DNA from: Syngnathus acus | Lineage: Eukaryota > Chordata > Actinopteri > Syngnathiformes > Syngnathidae | NCBI RefSeq assembly: GCF_901709675.1 | Contig: NC_051088.1 | Span: 16,296,193 to 16,360,192 of the forward strand | Length of the DNA stretch: 64,000 nt | Direction: 5' to 3' | In this document: positions 23,553 to 47,730 of the stretch, piece after piece | Layout of the letters: every line of letters begins with the position of its first letter | Position numbering within the stretch: position 1 is the stretch's first letter | The notes under the pieces: model-generated | Told to the model about the DNA's origin: nothing | Database searches by the model: none | Seen by the model: the letters and a program-made list of their open reading frames with translations, nothing else | Translations under genes and position numbers: made by a program

Positions 23553-24600
23553 CAATGTTTGAACCGGGTAGCACATTGGACAAATCATGCACTTAAGCGC
23601 TTGTTTGCAGCGCACTCCAACTACACAGAGACAGACGTATTCCTCGTTCAGGAGCTAACGAACTTCACCGTGTACACGACGTCAAGGCGCACACTTTTGC
23701 ATGATTCTTTTACCAGCGTTCTGATATTACTTTGTATATTCTTGTTCTATTTAATTTGTTGAAAAACAACTAGGTTCTAGATGAAAAATATGAATTCAGT
23801 CAAAGGGTAATTATGACTCATGCATGTGTGCATAATTAGTTGTACACCATTTGGACAAAAGTATTGGCATACCACCTGGCTCTCTACTGCTGGGCAAATG
23901 TTGAGCCTGAGTCTTGTTACCATAACAACCATTGGGCTGGATCTTAGTTTGACTCTTCTTCCGCATCACTCAGCGGCGAATGTTGACGGTACCAGCTTCT
24001 TACTTCTAGTAGAAGCGTAGCCCAGAGTTTGAAACACAAACGAGCGTCCAAATCAATGAAAGATATTTTTTGGGTGACAGTTAAGACACCAAAGAGGTAT
24101 TTGGTTGTTTAATTTCACATTTTGAGTCCGTAGGCACTCCAGACACACAACTATTTGTATACAGCACATTAACTCACCTTTCACTTACAAGTGTTCCAAA
24201 ATCTATGTCCGTGTGGAGGGGGGAAATTTGCTCACTGATTGGTTGCGTCGTCCTGCACACACAAAGCAAGCAAAAGATTTTTTATTCTTCTATGAGAAAA
24301 TGAACAGTATGAAGTTGTAGTTTTGTTTTGATGGTGTTCAACTCCAATAATGTCGCTGAAATACTCACGCTTGTCAGACTTTTATTTCTTCACATTGTCA
24401 GCACAAGGTTTGTTTGCATCAATGGTCTTTTGTGGCACCTCAATCTACCCTACAAGACAAAATCGTATTTTCTATTTTTATTGTGTGTATCCTGGTAAAA
24501 ATCTATCTCATTTGGCAAAAAAGAACCCCCCAAAACTGTAGCGCCCCCTGGAAGTTAGCTATGTCACCAGTTTGACCAGTCAGCTGTTGTTTGTTCCCTA
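23553..24600 (+). other. phf20 3' region / phf20-ndrg3 intergenic
   Basis: AT-rich DNA without recognised exons. It contains a fragment near 23850 with TTTGGACAAAAGTATTGG, a Tc1-like element end. No convincing AATAAA was found close to the phf20 stop codon. Confidence 0.45.
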
Positions 24601-24602
24601 AG

Positions 24603-24622
24603 CCCCGCCCCTCCGCCCCCAC
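24603..24622. promoter_or_regulatory. ndrg3: GC boxes in the ndrg3 promoter
   Basis: CCCCGCCCCTCCGCCCCCAC contains overlapping Sp1/KLF-type GC boxes. It lies just upstream of an inferred non-coding first exon that ends at 24790 (TTACG|GTGAGT). The context supports the ndrg3 promoter; binding is not shown. Confidence 0.6.
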
Positions 24623-25666
24623 CATTTCCTGGCTGGCAGCCTGCCTGAGTATCACTTGTACACTTTGCTCATCTTCGCAGCAGAGGAGACTAACAACAAC
24701 CTCACTTGCGCTCCGAACGGATCTCTGGTTATAACCCGCTTTGGCGTTCGTTTCTCCTGGCGCACGTTAAAGTCGACTACCCAATTTACGGTGAGTTAAA
24801 ATCAGGACAAAGTAGATTCTTCACTGAGTTGCCACGGATAATTAGCTTCAAGCTAACTAGTCGTGAGCTTTGTGTGTGTGCGTGTCTGAGAGATAAAGAG
24901 AAAGAATTGGAACGGTTCCCATAGCAACGGTTGCTATGCAGCGGCTGTCTGACCTGAGCTAAGGTTAGCATCTGACTTGACTGCTGACGTGAGTTCAGAC
25001 AGACGAGCACAAACACAAATGATTATGTAACTTGGAAATCGACTGTTGATTACTAGTCTTGGAAGCTATTCAATCATTTGTTCAGCAAGCGATGACGTGA
25101 CGTCACATATTCTAGCTAAACCCATGGAAACCACTGCAATGTCCAGCAATTGGAATCAATTAGGGCTGAGTTGATAAAATGCCCCAAAAAATGTTTTGCA
25201 CTAAAATACAATATCTGCGTTTAAACGCTGAGAAAAAAACTAAACAATGATTTCTTTCAAAATAAATTTTGCTCTTGTCTATTCCCCCTGTATTTGGATT
25301 TTCTTAATTTCTGCTGATAGTAAACAAGATTGAAAGTGTTTTTTAACTAAGTTTTTTTCCACCCGTCATTACTTGCATGAACGTCCACACGTATAATAGA
25401 CATGTTTTTTTCTTTTCCACAAATGGTGTCATTTGGAAAAATATCCTTTCCCCGATCCTAGGAATAGAAACATTTTGAATGCTCAGCCATTTTAGACCAT
25501 ATGGCTCGGCTGGTCCTTATGTCTGATATCCAACAGATACACCACTCCCTCTCTGTTCTCTTGTAGCTTTTTCCTGTGTATATACACACACACACACACA
25601 CATACATAGTGTGGTGAACATGCAACATGTCATCCTTTCTCTGGTGAGCAGTAAAGCGGTTGCACG

Positions 25667-28600
25667 ATGGAGGAACTTCACGACGTCCAGCTAACAGAGA
25701 TCAAACCCCTGCTGACGACACAGGTGAGCGAAGACTCAGTTCTGGTTGGATTTCCACATTCACTGTTTCTGATTAATCAAATGTTTTTGTCTCTTTCTGC
25801 AGAATGGCAGAAACCTACAGGACTTCAACTGTCAGGTGATGTGTTGTTCAAAGATCACCATAATGTGATCAGTTGGCCAAGTGATGGGGTTTGACAGGTT
25901 TCCATTAAGTTGCCATAGGATGTTAAGATTTTCAAAATATTGATGTCAATGTAATGGAAATGATCATGTCCAAGCATAAGTATAAATACTTTGCTTTGTC
26001 CTAAACAGATATCCATGCAAAATAGTAAAAAGTGTGACATTTCAACAGATTTAATTGGAAGTAGAACAAATGGTTTATTGAATTTCTTCTTTCATCAAAA
26101 AGCAAATTAAGTCTTATCCTACTCCATCAACCCCTTATAATTATTTGATTATGTGACTATTTTTTAAATTATAGTCGTTTACAATGATTACATTATACAC
26201 GGTTTATATTTAATGTATAAATGAATCAAAAAGAAAAAATATAACACTATAAATAATGACTTTTAGGGGAAAAAAACCAAAATGAATGTGATAAATTTTA
26301 CATTCATCACCCCTCATGGTTACACGAAATGCAGAGAGGAAAATACCCCGAGAGTCTGCGAGAGCAGGGGTGCAAGATGACTCATTGCCTGACAACAGGA
26401 ATGGCAATGATGACAAAAAGGAACATCAGCATGGCAACGACATCAGCAGTTCAAGACCTCTAAATAAGTAAGGTTACAACCCTGTTCGATCCAGACGTGA
26501 GTAAGTAGCTCAATAACAAAAACGTCAAAGGCCTTCCGATCAAAGATAGGACCCCGCTTCCCGGTAAGATCAAGTTGAAGAGCCGTGTTAGTGGGAATCT
26601 CTGAATGTGATGAAAAGCAGCCCGGGCAGAACAGCAACGCGATTATCGTACCAATTCCCTGAGAAACTGAGTGCAGAGGGTTCGTTGCTATGACTGCAAC
26701 CTGGATCTCGAAGAAGGTGAAAGGACGAGCTGTGGGATGTGAATCAAGAGGAAAAAGACTTGTGAGTTAACTGCTGAAGGGGAAAAGCAGAAGCCATCGA
26801 GCCCAAAATCACTTAGGATGACGTGTGCCCTGCGGATGACCCCAATGATTTTTTCACACCTCTCCGACACAAGACATCAAGCAAGTGTGCCGACTGTTGG
26901 AGAGATTCTATATTCTCACGTTGCCCATAAGTAAGTTCTAATCACATTTGTAAAATACAACAGAACAGAGCGGCAGCGCACGAGTGGAAATAGCAGCTGA
27001 CTGTTGTGTGGGAGTCACCTCCAAAAAAAGACCAGATAAGCTTTCCACGTACAGCCAACAAGAGGCTTGGTTCTTCCTTTATGCTACGCTGGGATCTGCA
27101 CCACATCTTGTTTTCTGACTACTTGGTATCCATCTTGCTATCTAGCTGCGTGGTTCAAGTCAAACAGCCCATTTGATCATATCCACATATTATTTTCCCA
27201 ATCAGGCTTTATTACGGTTCTTAATAATGGAGATGTTTTTTCACAAAGAAGTCAGTCAATCTTTTTAATGATATAAGAAATGAATTCATTTATTCACTCG
27301 TTTATTTATTTATTTATTATTAAATGGCCAAATTACGATGGGGTGAAATTCATTTTAAATGGAATGGAAATATTTTTAATTTTATTTTTTCCAAAATATA
27401 AGATTTTGTTTCAAATTGTTTTAATTGAGAAGGAATTTTTTTCCTAATGGAGAAAAAAAAATCATAAAATACTTTTTAGGCAGATAAAAGACTGACTTGG
27501 TTGTTTATTTTCATTATTGATGGGGGGGTCAGGCATTCCAGACAGACTACTATTTGTATGCAGCATTTTTCGTAATATGTCCTCTAGGTTTGGCTGATCA
27601 ACAACACTTGCATTTGTTGTCCAGGAGTACGATGTGGAAACCGCTCACTGTGCATTGCATGTGACCATGAGAGGCGTCGCTAAGGGCAACCGGCCCACCA
27701 TCCTCACCTACCATGATGTCGGACTCAACCGTGAGTCAAACATGTACAATAAGTGGCAATTTGGACGAGTCGTCGCTAACGGGAAGTGTGTTTGTAGATA
27801 AGTCGTGCTTTAATAGCCTGTTCAACTACGAGGACATGCAGGAAGTGACTCAGCACTTCTCCGTTTTGCATGTGGATGCACCAGGCCAACAGGAGAACGC
27901 ACCCACCTTCCCCAATGGGTAACACACCTACACACATTTGTGTTGTTTTGGGGGAACCGAATTGAATTCAACCGGACTTGACTGTTGTTTTTATTTGTGT
28001 ATTCAGGTACCAGTATCCATCTATGGACGAACTGGCTGCCATGTTGCCGTCGGTTCTCACACAACTTCAGTAAGTCAGTCCACTCTTCACACACATGCAC
28101 ATCTATCCGCAAAAAGGTGAAAATCTTACTTTCTGATAGATTCCCATTTGTCATCTGTTCCTTAATTTCTTTGGATTATGTTGTTTTGTTGCAGTTAGTT
28201 TTTTAAATATTTAGCCGATTTCATTTTATTAGACAGATTCTAATTGAGGTGATTTCTTTACTGAACAGGTTTGAAGAGTGTTTGTCTCTTAATAAATCAA
28301 ATCACCAATTTAAAAATGCTTTTAATGTTTACTTAGCTCATCCCTGTCTGATCTCAACATCTGTTTGATGAGCTACCTTTTCTTGGCACTCTATATTTCA
28401 TGTCACACACATGTGTATATGCTCAGGATCAAAAGCGTGATTGGTATTGGAGTCGGCGCTGGAGCTTACGTCCTCACCAAACTGGCTGTGAGTGAATCCA
28501 TCGTTGGGTCGATTCTCATTTGGGACAAAAGTATTGGCACACCCACTTATTGACCTTGATTGTTCTTCCAGTTGAATGAGCCCAGTCTGGTGGAGGGTTT

Positions 28601-30316
28601 AGTTCTGATCAATATCGATCCCTGCGCCAAGGGCTGGATGGACTGGGCCGTAGCCAAGGTATGACCTTCACGCATGTGTATGTTTTGACACTCAAAACCA
28701 TCTATTGTTTTGCTTCTTGTAGCTGAGCGGCTGGACCAGCAACCTGGTGGATATCATCATGGCACACCACTTCAGCACCGTGAGCACACACACACACACA
28801 CACGCAGCTCAGTAGAGGCTTTCCATGCTTCATTAACATGTTTTGTGCGGAAGGATGAGTTAACAGAGAACAAAGAGCTCATCCAGACTTACAGGCTGCA
28901 CATCTCTCAGGACATTGCGCTGGACAACTTGGCATTGTTTTACTGCAGCTATGACAGGTAATTTGTCATGGGTCTTTTCAGGTTTACTTTTTTCAATCAC
29001 TTAAATTCGGGATTCAAAAAATGTGCCCAAAATGTGCTGGAAGAAAAGTAACTTTTGCCCTGCAAGATAACAGGACTGTTCAATGAGTATGCGTGCGTGT
29101 CTGTGTTTGTTCGTAGCCGGACAGAATTGCAGATGGAGCGTCCCATGCCTGGTTTAAACGATGAGACAGTCAACACACTCAGGTACTGAAAGTCTGGATT
29201 TTTTTTCTCGTGTTTGTTATTTTCTGACACACGTGTGCTTTTCTGTGTGTGTCAGGTGCCCTGCCCTGCTGGTAGTTGGAGATACTTCACCGGCTGTCGA
29301 TGCCGTGGTCAGTTTCTTGGAAGCCGCCATGATCACCAATCAATGTTTCTGTTTATATTGTGGTGAACTGGGCTTGTCCACTTTTCCCCAAACAGGTGGA
29401 GTGTAATTCCAGACTGAACCCAACCAAGACCACACTACTCAAGGTACCTGACATTCAATTGAAGAGTTTCTATTATGTACATGCTACTATTTTATTATAG
29501 TTGTTTTATTATTAAGGTATGTTTCCTGGACTGACTTAAAACATGTTGTGCGTAGTTACCAACCTCGAAATGTCACGTGTACTCTATGTGGTGTAATTCT
29601 CAGTCTTTCCTCTAGATGGCAGACTGTGGCGGACTTCCACAAGTGGTGCAGGTTAGCGGTTCATTTCATCCGTGATATGACCGAACAATTTGTTTGTGTT
29701 TTTCGTAGGACATTTAGTGAATGTGTTCTTTTTTTTCCTCCCTCAGCCAGGAAAACTGTCAGAGGCCTTCAAGTATTTTGTGCAGGGGATGGGCTATAGT
29801 GAGTAAACATGTTCGTTTGTTACTTCCCATTAAGCAGGGCCTAATTTGTCTAGTCTTTCTATATGTTTGGTTGTCGTACTGATCAGCCAATCGTCTTCCA
29901 GAATTTGTGTGTGCCTGCCTGGTGTTTCCGACTCTGCTTGCCCTTGCATGTGGGCAAGAAGAGTCAAAGTCAACAATGTACTTTGAGTTTATTCATTGAA
30001 AATCAGGAGGACAATAAAACACAAAAATAGACAATGACAACACTCGTAAGGAGCTGTTGTCGGCCACAACTCACGCTCAGATGTTCACACACCGACTCAC
30101 CGGCCAAGCAGACTCCAGCTCCGAATGTCACTGACTTGGCCACTTGGTCATTATTGACCTAAACTTGTTTGTGCCCCTCTAGTGCCCACAGCCGGCATGA
30201 CCCGCTTGGTTCGCTCCAGGACTCACTCGGCTTCCAGCGTGGGCTCCGGCGATGGCGTTCGGACTCGCGCTTCCACCAACACGCTCCCCGAGGGTGGTGC
30301 GGCCCCCAGCCCCTAA
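25667..30316 (+). CDS. ndrg3: NDRG3-like alpha/beta-hydrolase-fold protein
   Basis: N-myc downstream-regulated family protein; the family has an alpha/beta-hydrolase fold without a working catalytic triad and acts in cytoplasmic stress and growth signalling. Exons: 25667-25723, 25803-25835, 27625-27730, 27798-27918, 28007-28069, 28427-28487, 28572-28658, 28723-28779, 28854-28957, 29117-29182, 29256-29307, 29396-29443, 29616-29651, 29747-29798, 30183-30316; 358 residues. The start [16 protein letters not shown] matches NDRG3. Family hallmarks are [64 protein letters not shown] and [17 protein letters not shown]. The 5' UTR appears split, with an acceptor at about 25651. The tail ends GGAAPSP and lacks the MEVSC terminus usual in NDRG proteins. 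The paralogue call rests on the N-terminus and the phf20 neighbour. Confidence 0.9.
25836..27624 (+). other. large ndrg3 intron, no recognised feature
   Basis: A 1.8 kb intron between the second and third coding exons. AT-rich and repeat-like in places: the ATTCCAGACAGACTACTATTTG region near 27540 resembles a segment near 24135, so both may be diverged copies of one element. No exon or RNA gene recognised. Confidence 0.5.
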
Positions 30317-31827
30317 CCCCAAAGGGGTCCAAACAGCTCTCTCCTCTTCTCTCCAGCGCCGACTTCTTACCTCCCACCGAGAAGCAGCTGTGCAGTTTAG
30401 CCGTCGTTGTCGTTCGCATCCCTCTCCCATTAGCCGAGCGGATTCTCCCAATGAGGCGGAGGAAAAGGCGATCTTGACTCGCTCCCTCCCTCCAGCCCTG
30501 CAGTCGCCGTGGTGATGCTGTAGATGGCGTTCACGTGAGGTGTTGTTTTTTTATTGAATGGCAGCTTGTTCCTTCGAGCTTCAGTTTGATGGTGTTTCAG
30601 TTGTTATTTTTTATTGTAGCGCTGTGAATCCCTTGTTGAATTGTTGATTTTAATCATTGTTCTTCAAACGTACAAGTTCTCGTATGAGGGCCTCAACATG
30701 CCCCAAAAGTTTGTTTTTTGCAGGAAAGGGACATGTCTTGATGAAATGTAATTACTTTATTGAGCTGAGGCACATAATCTACATCAGAAAAGAACTCACA
30801 AAATCCACAAAACTGAAATGTCACAAAAAAGTACATATACAGAAATAATGACAATAATTTACTCAGAAATTTTATTTTCTATGAATGGTAACAGGTGACT
30901 AACAGGTAACTTGTACCTTCTGCTATCTAGTGAAAGAAAATCGGGTTGTTACCTGTGACTATTGATAAACAAATTCATCTTTTGGAAAGAAGTGAGTTCT
31001 CACTGCACACGAGTATGCCTCAGCACATTGCTTGGAAATCACTGTTCATTGTTGTCCCAAACACAGGATTTTGTTTTAAAGGAACCAATATGGGCAACGT
31101 TCAGAACTCCTTCCAAGTGCCTCAATTGAAAGCACGTAGTCCCCATCAGACAGGCGACCCAAATCTGCCATTTGTTGATCATGACTGAGTGCAAGGGCCT
31201 GTTCATTGCACTGCTTGCAGCTTGAATTTATTTTATTGCCAGTATGTTGTTTGGATTCCTAGAAACATTTGCCCAAAACCTTTACGCGACTTACCTTTTT
31301 TCAATAGCCTTATTTGCTGTTCTGTGAGGTGATGCTAGCATGGCTAAAAATGTACATTGCAAGCCGCTTTATTTATTTTTTTCCCCTCCTTTTGAAATGT
31401 TTAGGTCTTTTCTGCCGAGGCAATCAAGCATGCTGCATGTGGACTTTTTGGCATGAAAATGGTCCAGTGGGTGCCGTCTTGTGAGTAGTTCAGCCATTGA
31501 CTTAAAGATTTGGGCATATGTGGGTCGCAAGTTCATGCACAAGAGATGGTTGACAGATTATCCGTGAATACTTTGTGTTGGTTAATGTAGTTTACAAGTT
31601 TTTTCCCCCAACCTTCAATTAGCCAATCTAAAAAATGTTTTCTTTGTAAGAAGTAGAATTACTAGTTTACCACAGCAAACATGTTTTAAAAGATGTTTTG
31701 GTGCGATGCTCCCTACTTGTGGAACATGGGGGAAGTTTCCAAAGATTTTGTTTACCTGTAGTTGTGTGTAAATGTTTGTTACAATGATTGGTACTCAAGT
31801 ATTTCAGTGAAATGTTGGGACTTGACT

Positions 31828-31833
31828 AATAAA
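31828..31833 (+). terminator. ndrg3: candidate ndrg3 poly(A) signal AATAAA
   Basis: AATAAA about 1.5 kb past the ndrg3 stop codon, immediately before the convergent rfc2 3' end. Assigned by position. Confidence 0.6.
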
Positions 31834-31926
31834 GGTTGATGTGAAGAGCAACTCGTGCCGCTTCTGCCTCAAAACAGCCAGCAGGGAAATTAACGAAACA
31901 TTGACTTATTGGCGTAGAAGGTGAGT

Positions 31927-31932
31927 TTTATT
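31927..31932 (-). terminator. rfc2: candidate rfc2 poly(A) signal (TTTATT on +)
   Basis: Reads AATAAA on the - strand, 84 bp past the rfc2 stop codon, and faces the ndrg3 signal about 100 bp away. The two transcripts converge with almost no spacer. Confidence 0.65.
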
Positions 31933-32015
31933 TCTTGAAAGCTACAAAACAATATACACTGTACGAAACTCAAATGATTGGATTACAGGTGGTCTGCTTG
32001 TTGTCCTCAGCTCCG

Positions 32016-34061
32016 CTAGCTGGCAGCAGGGGGCGCCGTCTTACTGCAAAGACGAGCCACCAGTCCCGCCAGCTGCAGCAGTGAGTTGACGCCCTCAATA
32101 ATACGCATGTGTGTGAACCCAATCTCCTGCAAGCACACACCAAACAAGTCAGCATTTTTCAGATGACAAACTTTTGTGTGTTAATGCATCATCATTTTTG
32201 GTTTTTACGATCAAGTTATCAAGCACCGATTTGAAGCATTTCTTTGTTACAAATCAAGAGAAGACAGTCAAAGACGGCGCCTCACCTTAATGAACTCCAG
32301 TTTGAGGTACTCAGCCATCTGGTAGGTCTTGCACACTCTGAAGATGTTGCCTATGATGTCTTCCGGCGAGTAGCCAAGCGCCCACAGCTGCTCCACCACC
32401 TTGTACGCCTCGTCCACATTTCCATCCACGCAGTGCCCCAGCATGCCTTTCACGAGCAGTGGGTGCGGCTCGTCGCACACTTTGAAAACGTTCTCACTGT
32501 TGATGTAGCCGAAGCCCGAGTGGGTGGACTGCAAATTGTTCAGCGCCTAGCGATGCACAAACGGGAGGGACGTGGGAAGAACAGGGATTTTTCTTTACAG
32601 AAAATTTGTAAGTAGCAAAGTTAAAAATGTGTTTTATTTTGAATTTTAGTTCAATTTATGTTAAGAAAATGAAAACATTTCAAAACAATATCCCGGTAAT
32701 GCAATTTCTGTTAAGAAAATGAAAACATTTCAGAAAAATATTCTGGTAATGCATGTGCATACTTTACAAAGTGTTAGTTTCAGCCAACAGGTGAGGCAAA
32801 TATGATCAGAATAGTACCACCTCTTCCACAATTTGAGGCAAGAAAAACCCTGTGGCAAGAAGCATGTCAGTGCAGGAGTACTCACCTGCCGCATGTCCCC
32901 CTGCGCAGTAAAGATGATCGCCTCCAGGCCGTCGTCACAGACGGATAGTCGCTCCTTCGCTACAACGTCTTGCAGCCGCGCCAGGATCTGGCCGTCGGTC
33001 AGTTTGGAGTAGCGTAGAATGGCACAGCGTGACTGGATAGGTTCGATGATCTTGTTAGAGGCGTTGCAGGCCAGGGCGAAACGTGTTGTCTTAGAGTAGA
33101 TCTCCATGATCCTCCTCAACGCCTGCTGAGCGCCGTCTGTCATACTGGAGGTTGGGAGGATATCAAAGTTGAGAACAGACAAAAAAGCAGTTTCTCAATG
33201 TTTGTTTTTTTTTTAAATATTTATTAGCAGCCTCTTTGTACATGCATGCTGAAAATGTGCCAATCAGCAAGAAGGTGTCATTTTTACTTGCCCTTTCTAA
33301 TTGGAAAGGGAACGGGAAAGACAACGTCACCCTCTAGCCACTCGTCTCACCTGTCAGCTTCATCCAGGATGATAATCTTGTGTCGTGCTTTAGGTAGCGT
33401 CACCTTCTGCTGGGCGAACATTTTAATCTTGTTCCTCACCACGTCGATGCCCCTGCACGCACCAAAGCGTCACAACCATAATGTCAAAAGACAAACAAAC
33501 AAATCCTCACCTTTCATTTGAGGCATTGAGCTCCAGCACAGCATCCTTCATGGAGGCGCCAAGCAGCGCTCGGGATAAACACAGGATGCTGGTTGTCTTT
33601 CCAGTTCCGGGGGGACCTGAATCAGCAGAAGAATGAGCCTTTGTCTGTTTTTCTATTTAGTCACAATTTTAGTATTTTAAGGTAACTTCTGTAACATCTT
33701 CTGTTCAGCTGACACTGAACCCATTCAAACTACAGCAGTAGAGAAGGCTAATATCATTATCCGATTTACATCTGCAAATGACAGAATGGCTTGTTTGTAG
33801 ATAGGAAAGTGAGCATTAAGCTTTAGTGGCTACATACTGACCTGCGATGATGATGTTGGGGACATTTCCCTCCCGGGCGAACACCTCCAGACGGCTTACC
33901 GTGTCCTCGTTGCCTACGATCTCGTTCAGCTTCACCGGCCTATACTTTTCCACCCAGGGCAGCTCGTAAGACACGGAGCTCGTGCTGCTTCCCTCCCCAG
34001 CCTCCGCGTCCGGCTTGTGTGCAACTTCTGCGGGTCTCTCTTTGCACGGCGCCTCCGCCAT
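32016..34061 (-). CDS. rfc2: Replication factor C subunit 2
   Basis: RFC2, an AAA+ subunit of the RFC clamp loader that places PCNA on primed DNA and takes part in the alternative checkpoint loaders; nuclear. Exons in transcript order: 34061-33842, 33616-33511, 33452-33351, 33144-32886, 32546-32286, 32126-32016; 352 residues, against 354 in human. Seen: [20 protein letters not shown] (RFC box), Walker A GPPGTGKT (split by an intron), Walker B LDEAD, sensor FALACNASN, arginine-finger motif PIQSRC, and the C-terminal collar domain ending [16 protein letters not shown]. The start at 34061 ([10 protein letters not shown]) gives the expected length; an in-frame ATG at 34094 would add 11 residues. 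It is divergently arranged with usp11 and convergent with ndrg3. Confidence 0.96.
32659..32756. repeat. 50-bp tandem duplication in an rfc2 intron
   Basis: TGTTAAGAAAATGAAAACAT and the following 30 bp occur twice head to tail (32659-32708 and 32709-32756) with a few substitutions. Intronic, with no evident function. Confidence 0.8.
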
Positions 34062-34136
34062 AGCCACGTCCAAGATGGCCTTTCTTGAAAACAACTTATT
34101 TTGTTCCCGCTACGGAAACGTTCAGTAAGATGCATT

Positions 34137-34681
34137 CCCATTGGTTGAGGTGGTAGCTGCGAGTACGCCTACAAGTTTCGCGATATTTGGATCGGAACGC
34201 GCCGCCACCGACCGGCCGCCGTTGTTTACTTTTTATGTAGTATTATTGTACTTGTGAGACTACTACGTACCCCCGCTATAATTAATTTAAGTAACACTAA
34301 AATGACAAGAAGAAATGCAGACTACAAAGTGGGACTTTTTCATGTTTGCTTAAATCAGTTAGGTGTCTTTCGTAGCGTCTGCCATGCCGAGTTATCCCTG
34401 TGAAAATGTGATTTGGTGAGCAAGGCATTTTGTACTTCGTAACAATAATAATGATAGCCACTCCAAACACCAAGTTTGGCACCCAATGACTAGGTAGCAA
34501 AGCTTTTAGCAAACCCAACCTCAACGGTAGAATCTTGGAGCCATTAAATTGCAAATGTCGCGCTTCTTAAATTGTTACCCTTTTATTATTTCAATTATCA
34601 GAGTAGTCAAGCAAAATGAAACGTTACAAATCTCGCGATAGTGAAGTTTTGTAAACTTGTGCCTTTACTAGTCTCGCGATG
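34137..34681. promoter_or_regulatory. rfc2/usp11 divergent promoter region with CTCGCGAT motifs
   Basis: Between the rfc2 start and usp11. It contains an inverted CCAAT box (CATTGG at 34137-34142, correctly oriented for rfc2) and three related motifs: TTTCGCGATA (34176-34185), TCTCGCGATA (34631-34640) and TCTCGCGATG (34672-34681). They resemble the TCTCGCGAGA core promoter element of vertebrate CpG-type promoters. Function is inferred from motif and position. Confidence 0.5.
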
Positions 34682-35105
34682 CATTAATCAAAACATAAGA
34701 CGTCACCAATCTGAACGAGCACGTCGGTGTGACGCAGCCAAATGAGAGACTTTAATACATGTCACCTAGTTTACGAGAACGTGTTAAACGTGCCGCCGCT
34801 ACTAAAGATAACATAACAATTGATGATTGATCAAGGTTCGCACATCACACGATTTACGCACATTATATTCGCTTTTGTGTCTTGCGAATGTGTAGGTCGC
34901 GCAGACTATTTCGAGTAAAGTCAAGCAAATGTTTTGAGTCCGAGCGGCAAACCAGGAAGTCGTCATCCTCCCTCTGCAGGCCACTTCCTACTTCCGCAAA
35001 CAAGTCCGCGCAGCCCTCCGCAGTCGATGGCTTCAACAAGGCGGCTTTTCCAAGTGTCCACTTTTGCCTTCATCCCTTATCATTAATGTCTCACTGACCG
35101 TTGTC

Positions 35106-44873
<9,768 letters not shown>

Positions 44874-45608
44874 ACGTCAGATGAGTTTAGTGGGTAAATT
44901 CTGCTGTAATGTTTTTTTGTTTTTTTAAATCCCAGCAACAGTCGCATGTCTCACGATATGTAATTGAACACTTTGATCGGACTTTTATTGGCCAAAACAA
45001 CCATGATTTTATGAGACGGTGGAAATCTATGAATTCAGACACTAATTGAATAGATGAAGAAAGTCTATGGATTAAGAAACACTAATCGGATTGGCAGATG
45101 ATCATGGAACTCAGAGATGCTGTATTCTGATTAGATAAAGAAAAATCTATGAATTCAGATGCTAACTTGGTCGGACCAAGAGAACATGTATGAATTCAAA
45201 CTAATTTGCTTGGATGATGAGAATCGATGATTCCAAACAGCCACAGTTTTTGTTCCTCAGTTCAGGTTTTCTTCACCAAGACTTGAACCCCCCAAAATGA
45301 CTTCAGAGACTTATTTAACTGGAGCAGGAGTAGGCAACTCCTGTCCTTAATATTTCCTTTGCCAAGTTTGTACATGATGACTTTGGGCTTCTTTTTTTTT
45401 TGTACATTTTGCTTGTGCTATTTATTGTGCGTCATGTGACCTGGTGAGGCCATAGAGGCGCTTCTTTATTTCCTCCAAAACATTTGCTTGACAGCAGTGA
45501 CGCTGTACAGTATTTTTCTAACAGAGCTTCTTTATATGGAAACTGGTCAGGCTTTCACTGGTCTTCCTGTTTTGTCAAATATGCAAAGATTTTTTTTAAG
45601 AATTTTGA

Positions 45609-45614
45609 AATAAA
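45609..45614 (+). terminator. usp11: candidate usp11 poly(A) signal AATAAA
   Basis: AATAAA about 735 bp past the usp11 stop codon, in the convergent interval with emc3. Positional assignment. Confidence 0.6.
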
Positions 45615-45762
45615 AGGACACTTATGTCACCGCCGCCACCTTTTCTACTGCATTATCAACATCCCGGTAAAACTCAAAACCTTTATAAATTAAGAAAGAA
45701 AAAGTTGGTTGATCAGATTATCTATCTCTGATTTCTGACAACTGAGAGGTAACCGCTTCAAG

Positions 45763-46165
45763 AACGGGGCTGGGCAAATTTTTGAGAGCCAAATTTGATT
45801 TTGATAGTTGGGCCAGCTCATTCCTGCATTAAGCCCCCATTTTTAAAAGCAATAAAAAAAAATTAACATTTTGTATTTTCTGAAGTTATTAAATAAAATA
45901 CTTAATTGACTCACTGTAAATGAGTCTCACCCATTTAGTGTACAATGAGTGTTTAACAAAAATAATTTAGGCTCATTTAATATTTTATTTTTAATGAATG
46001 TAATTCTAACAGAAAATAAAAGTTCATTTCACATATTTACAATATATTAAAAAAGGACTTCCATTGCTTATATTTTATACTTTTATTTTATTTTTTTACA
46101 AAATAAATAACAGTGAGCCAGATGAAAGAGAGCCCCCAGGCGACACTTTGCCCAGCCCTGTTCTA
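45763..46165. mobile_element. hAT-like element between usp11 and emc3
   Basis: About 400 AT-rich bp bounded by inverted GAACGGGGCTGGGCAAA and TTTGCCCAGCCCTGTTC ends, resembling hAT terminal repeats (consensus CAGGGCTGGGCAA). No transposase frame. The right end lies about 10 bp from the emc3 stop codon, so the emc3 3' UTR runs into the element, and TTTATT words inside it (for example 46082-46087) could serve as its poly(A) signal. Confidence 0.65.
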
Positions 46166-46175
46166 ACGCCTTCCT

Positions 46176-47730
<1,555 letters not shown>

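Noticed and set aside
28782-28804. CA microsatellite at the end of an ndrg3 exon
   Set aside because: Ordinary short dinucleotide repeat immediately after the donor; no evidence of function.
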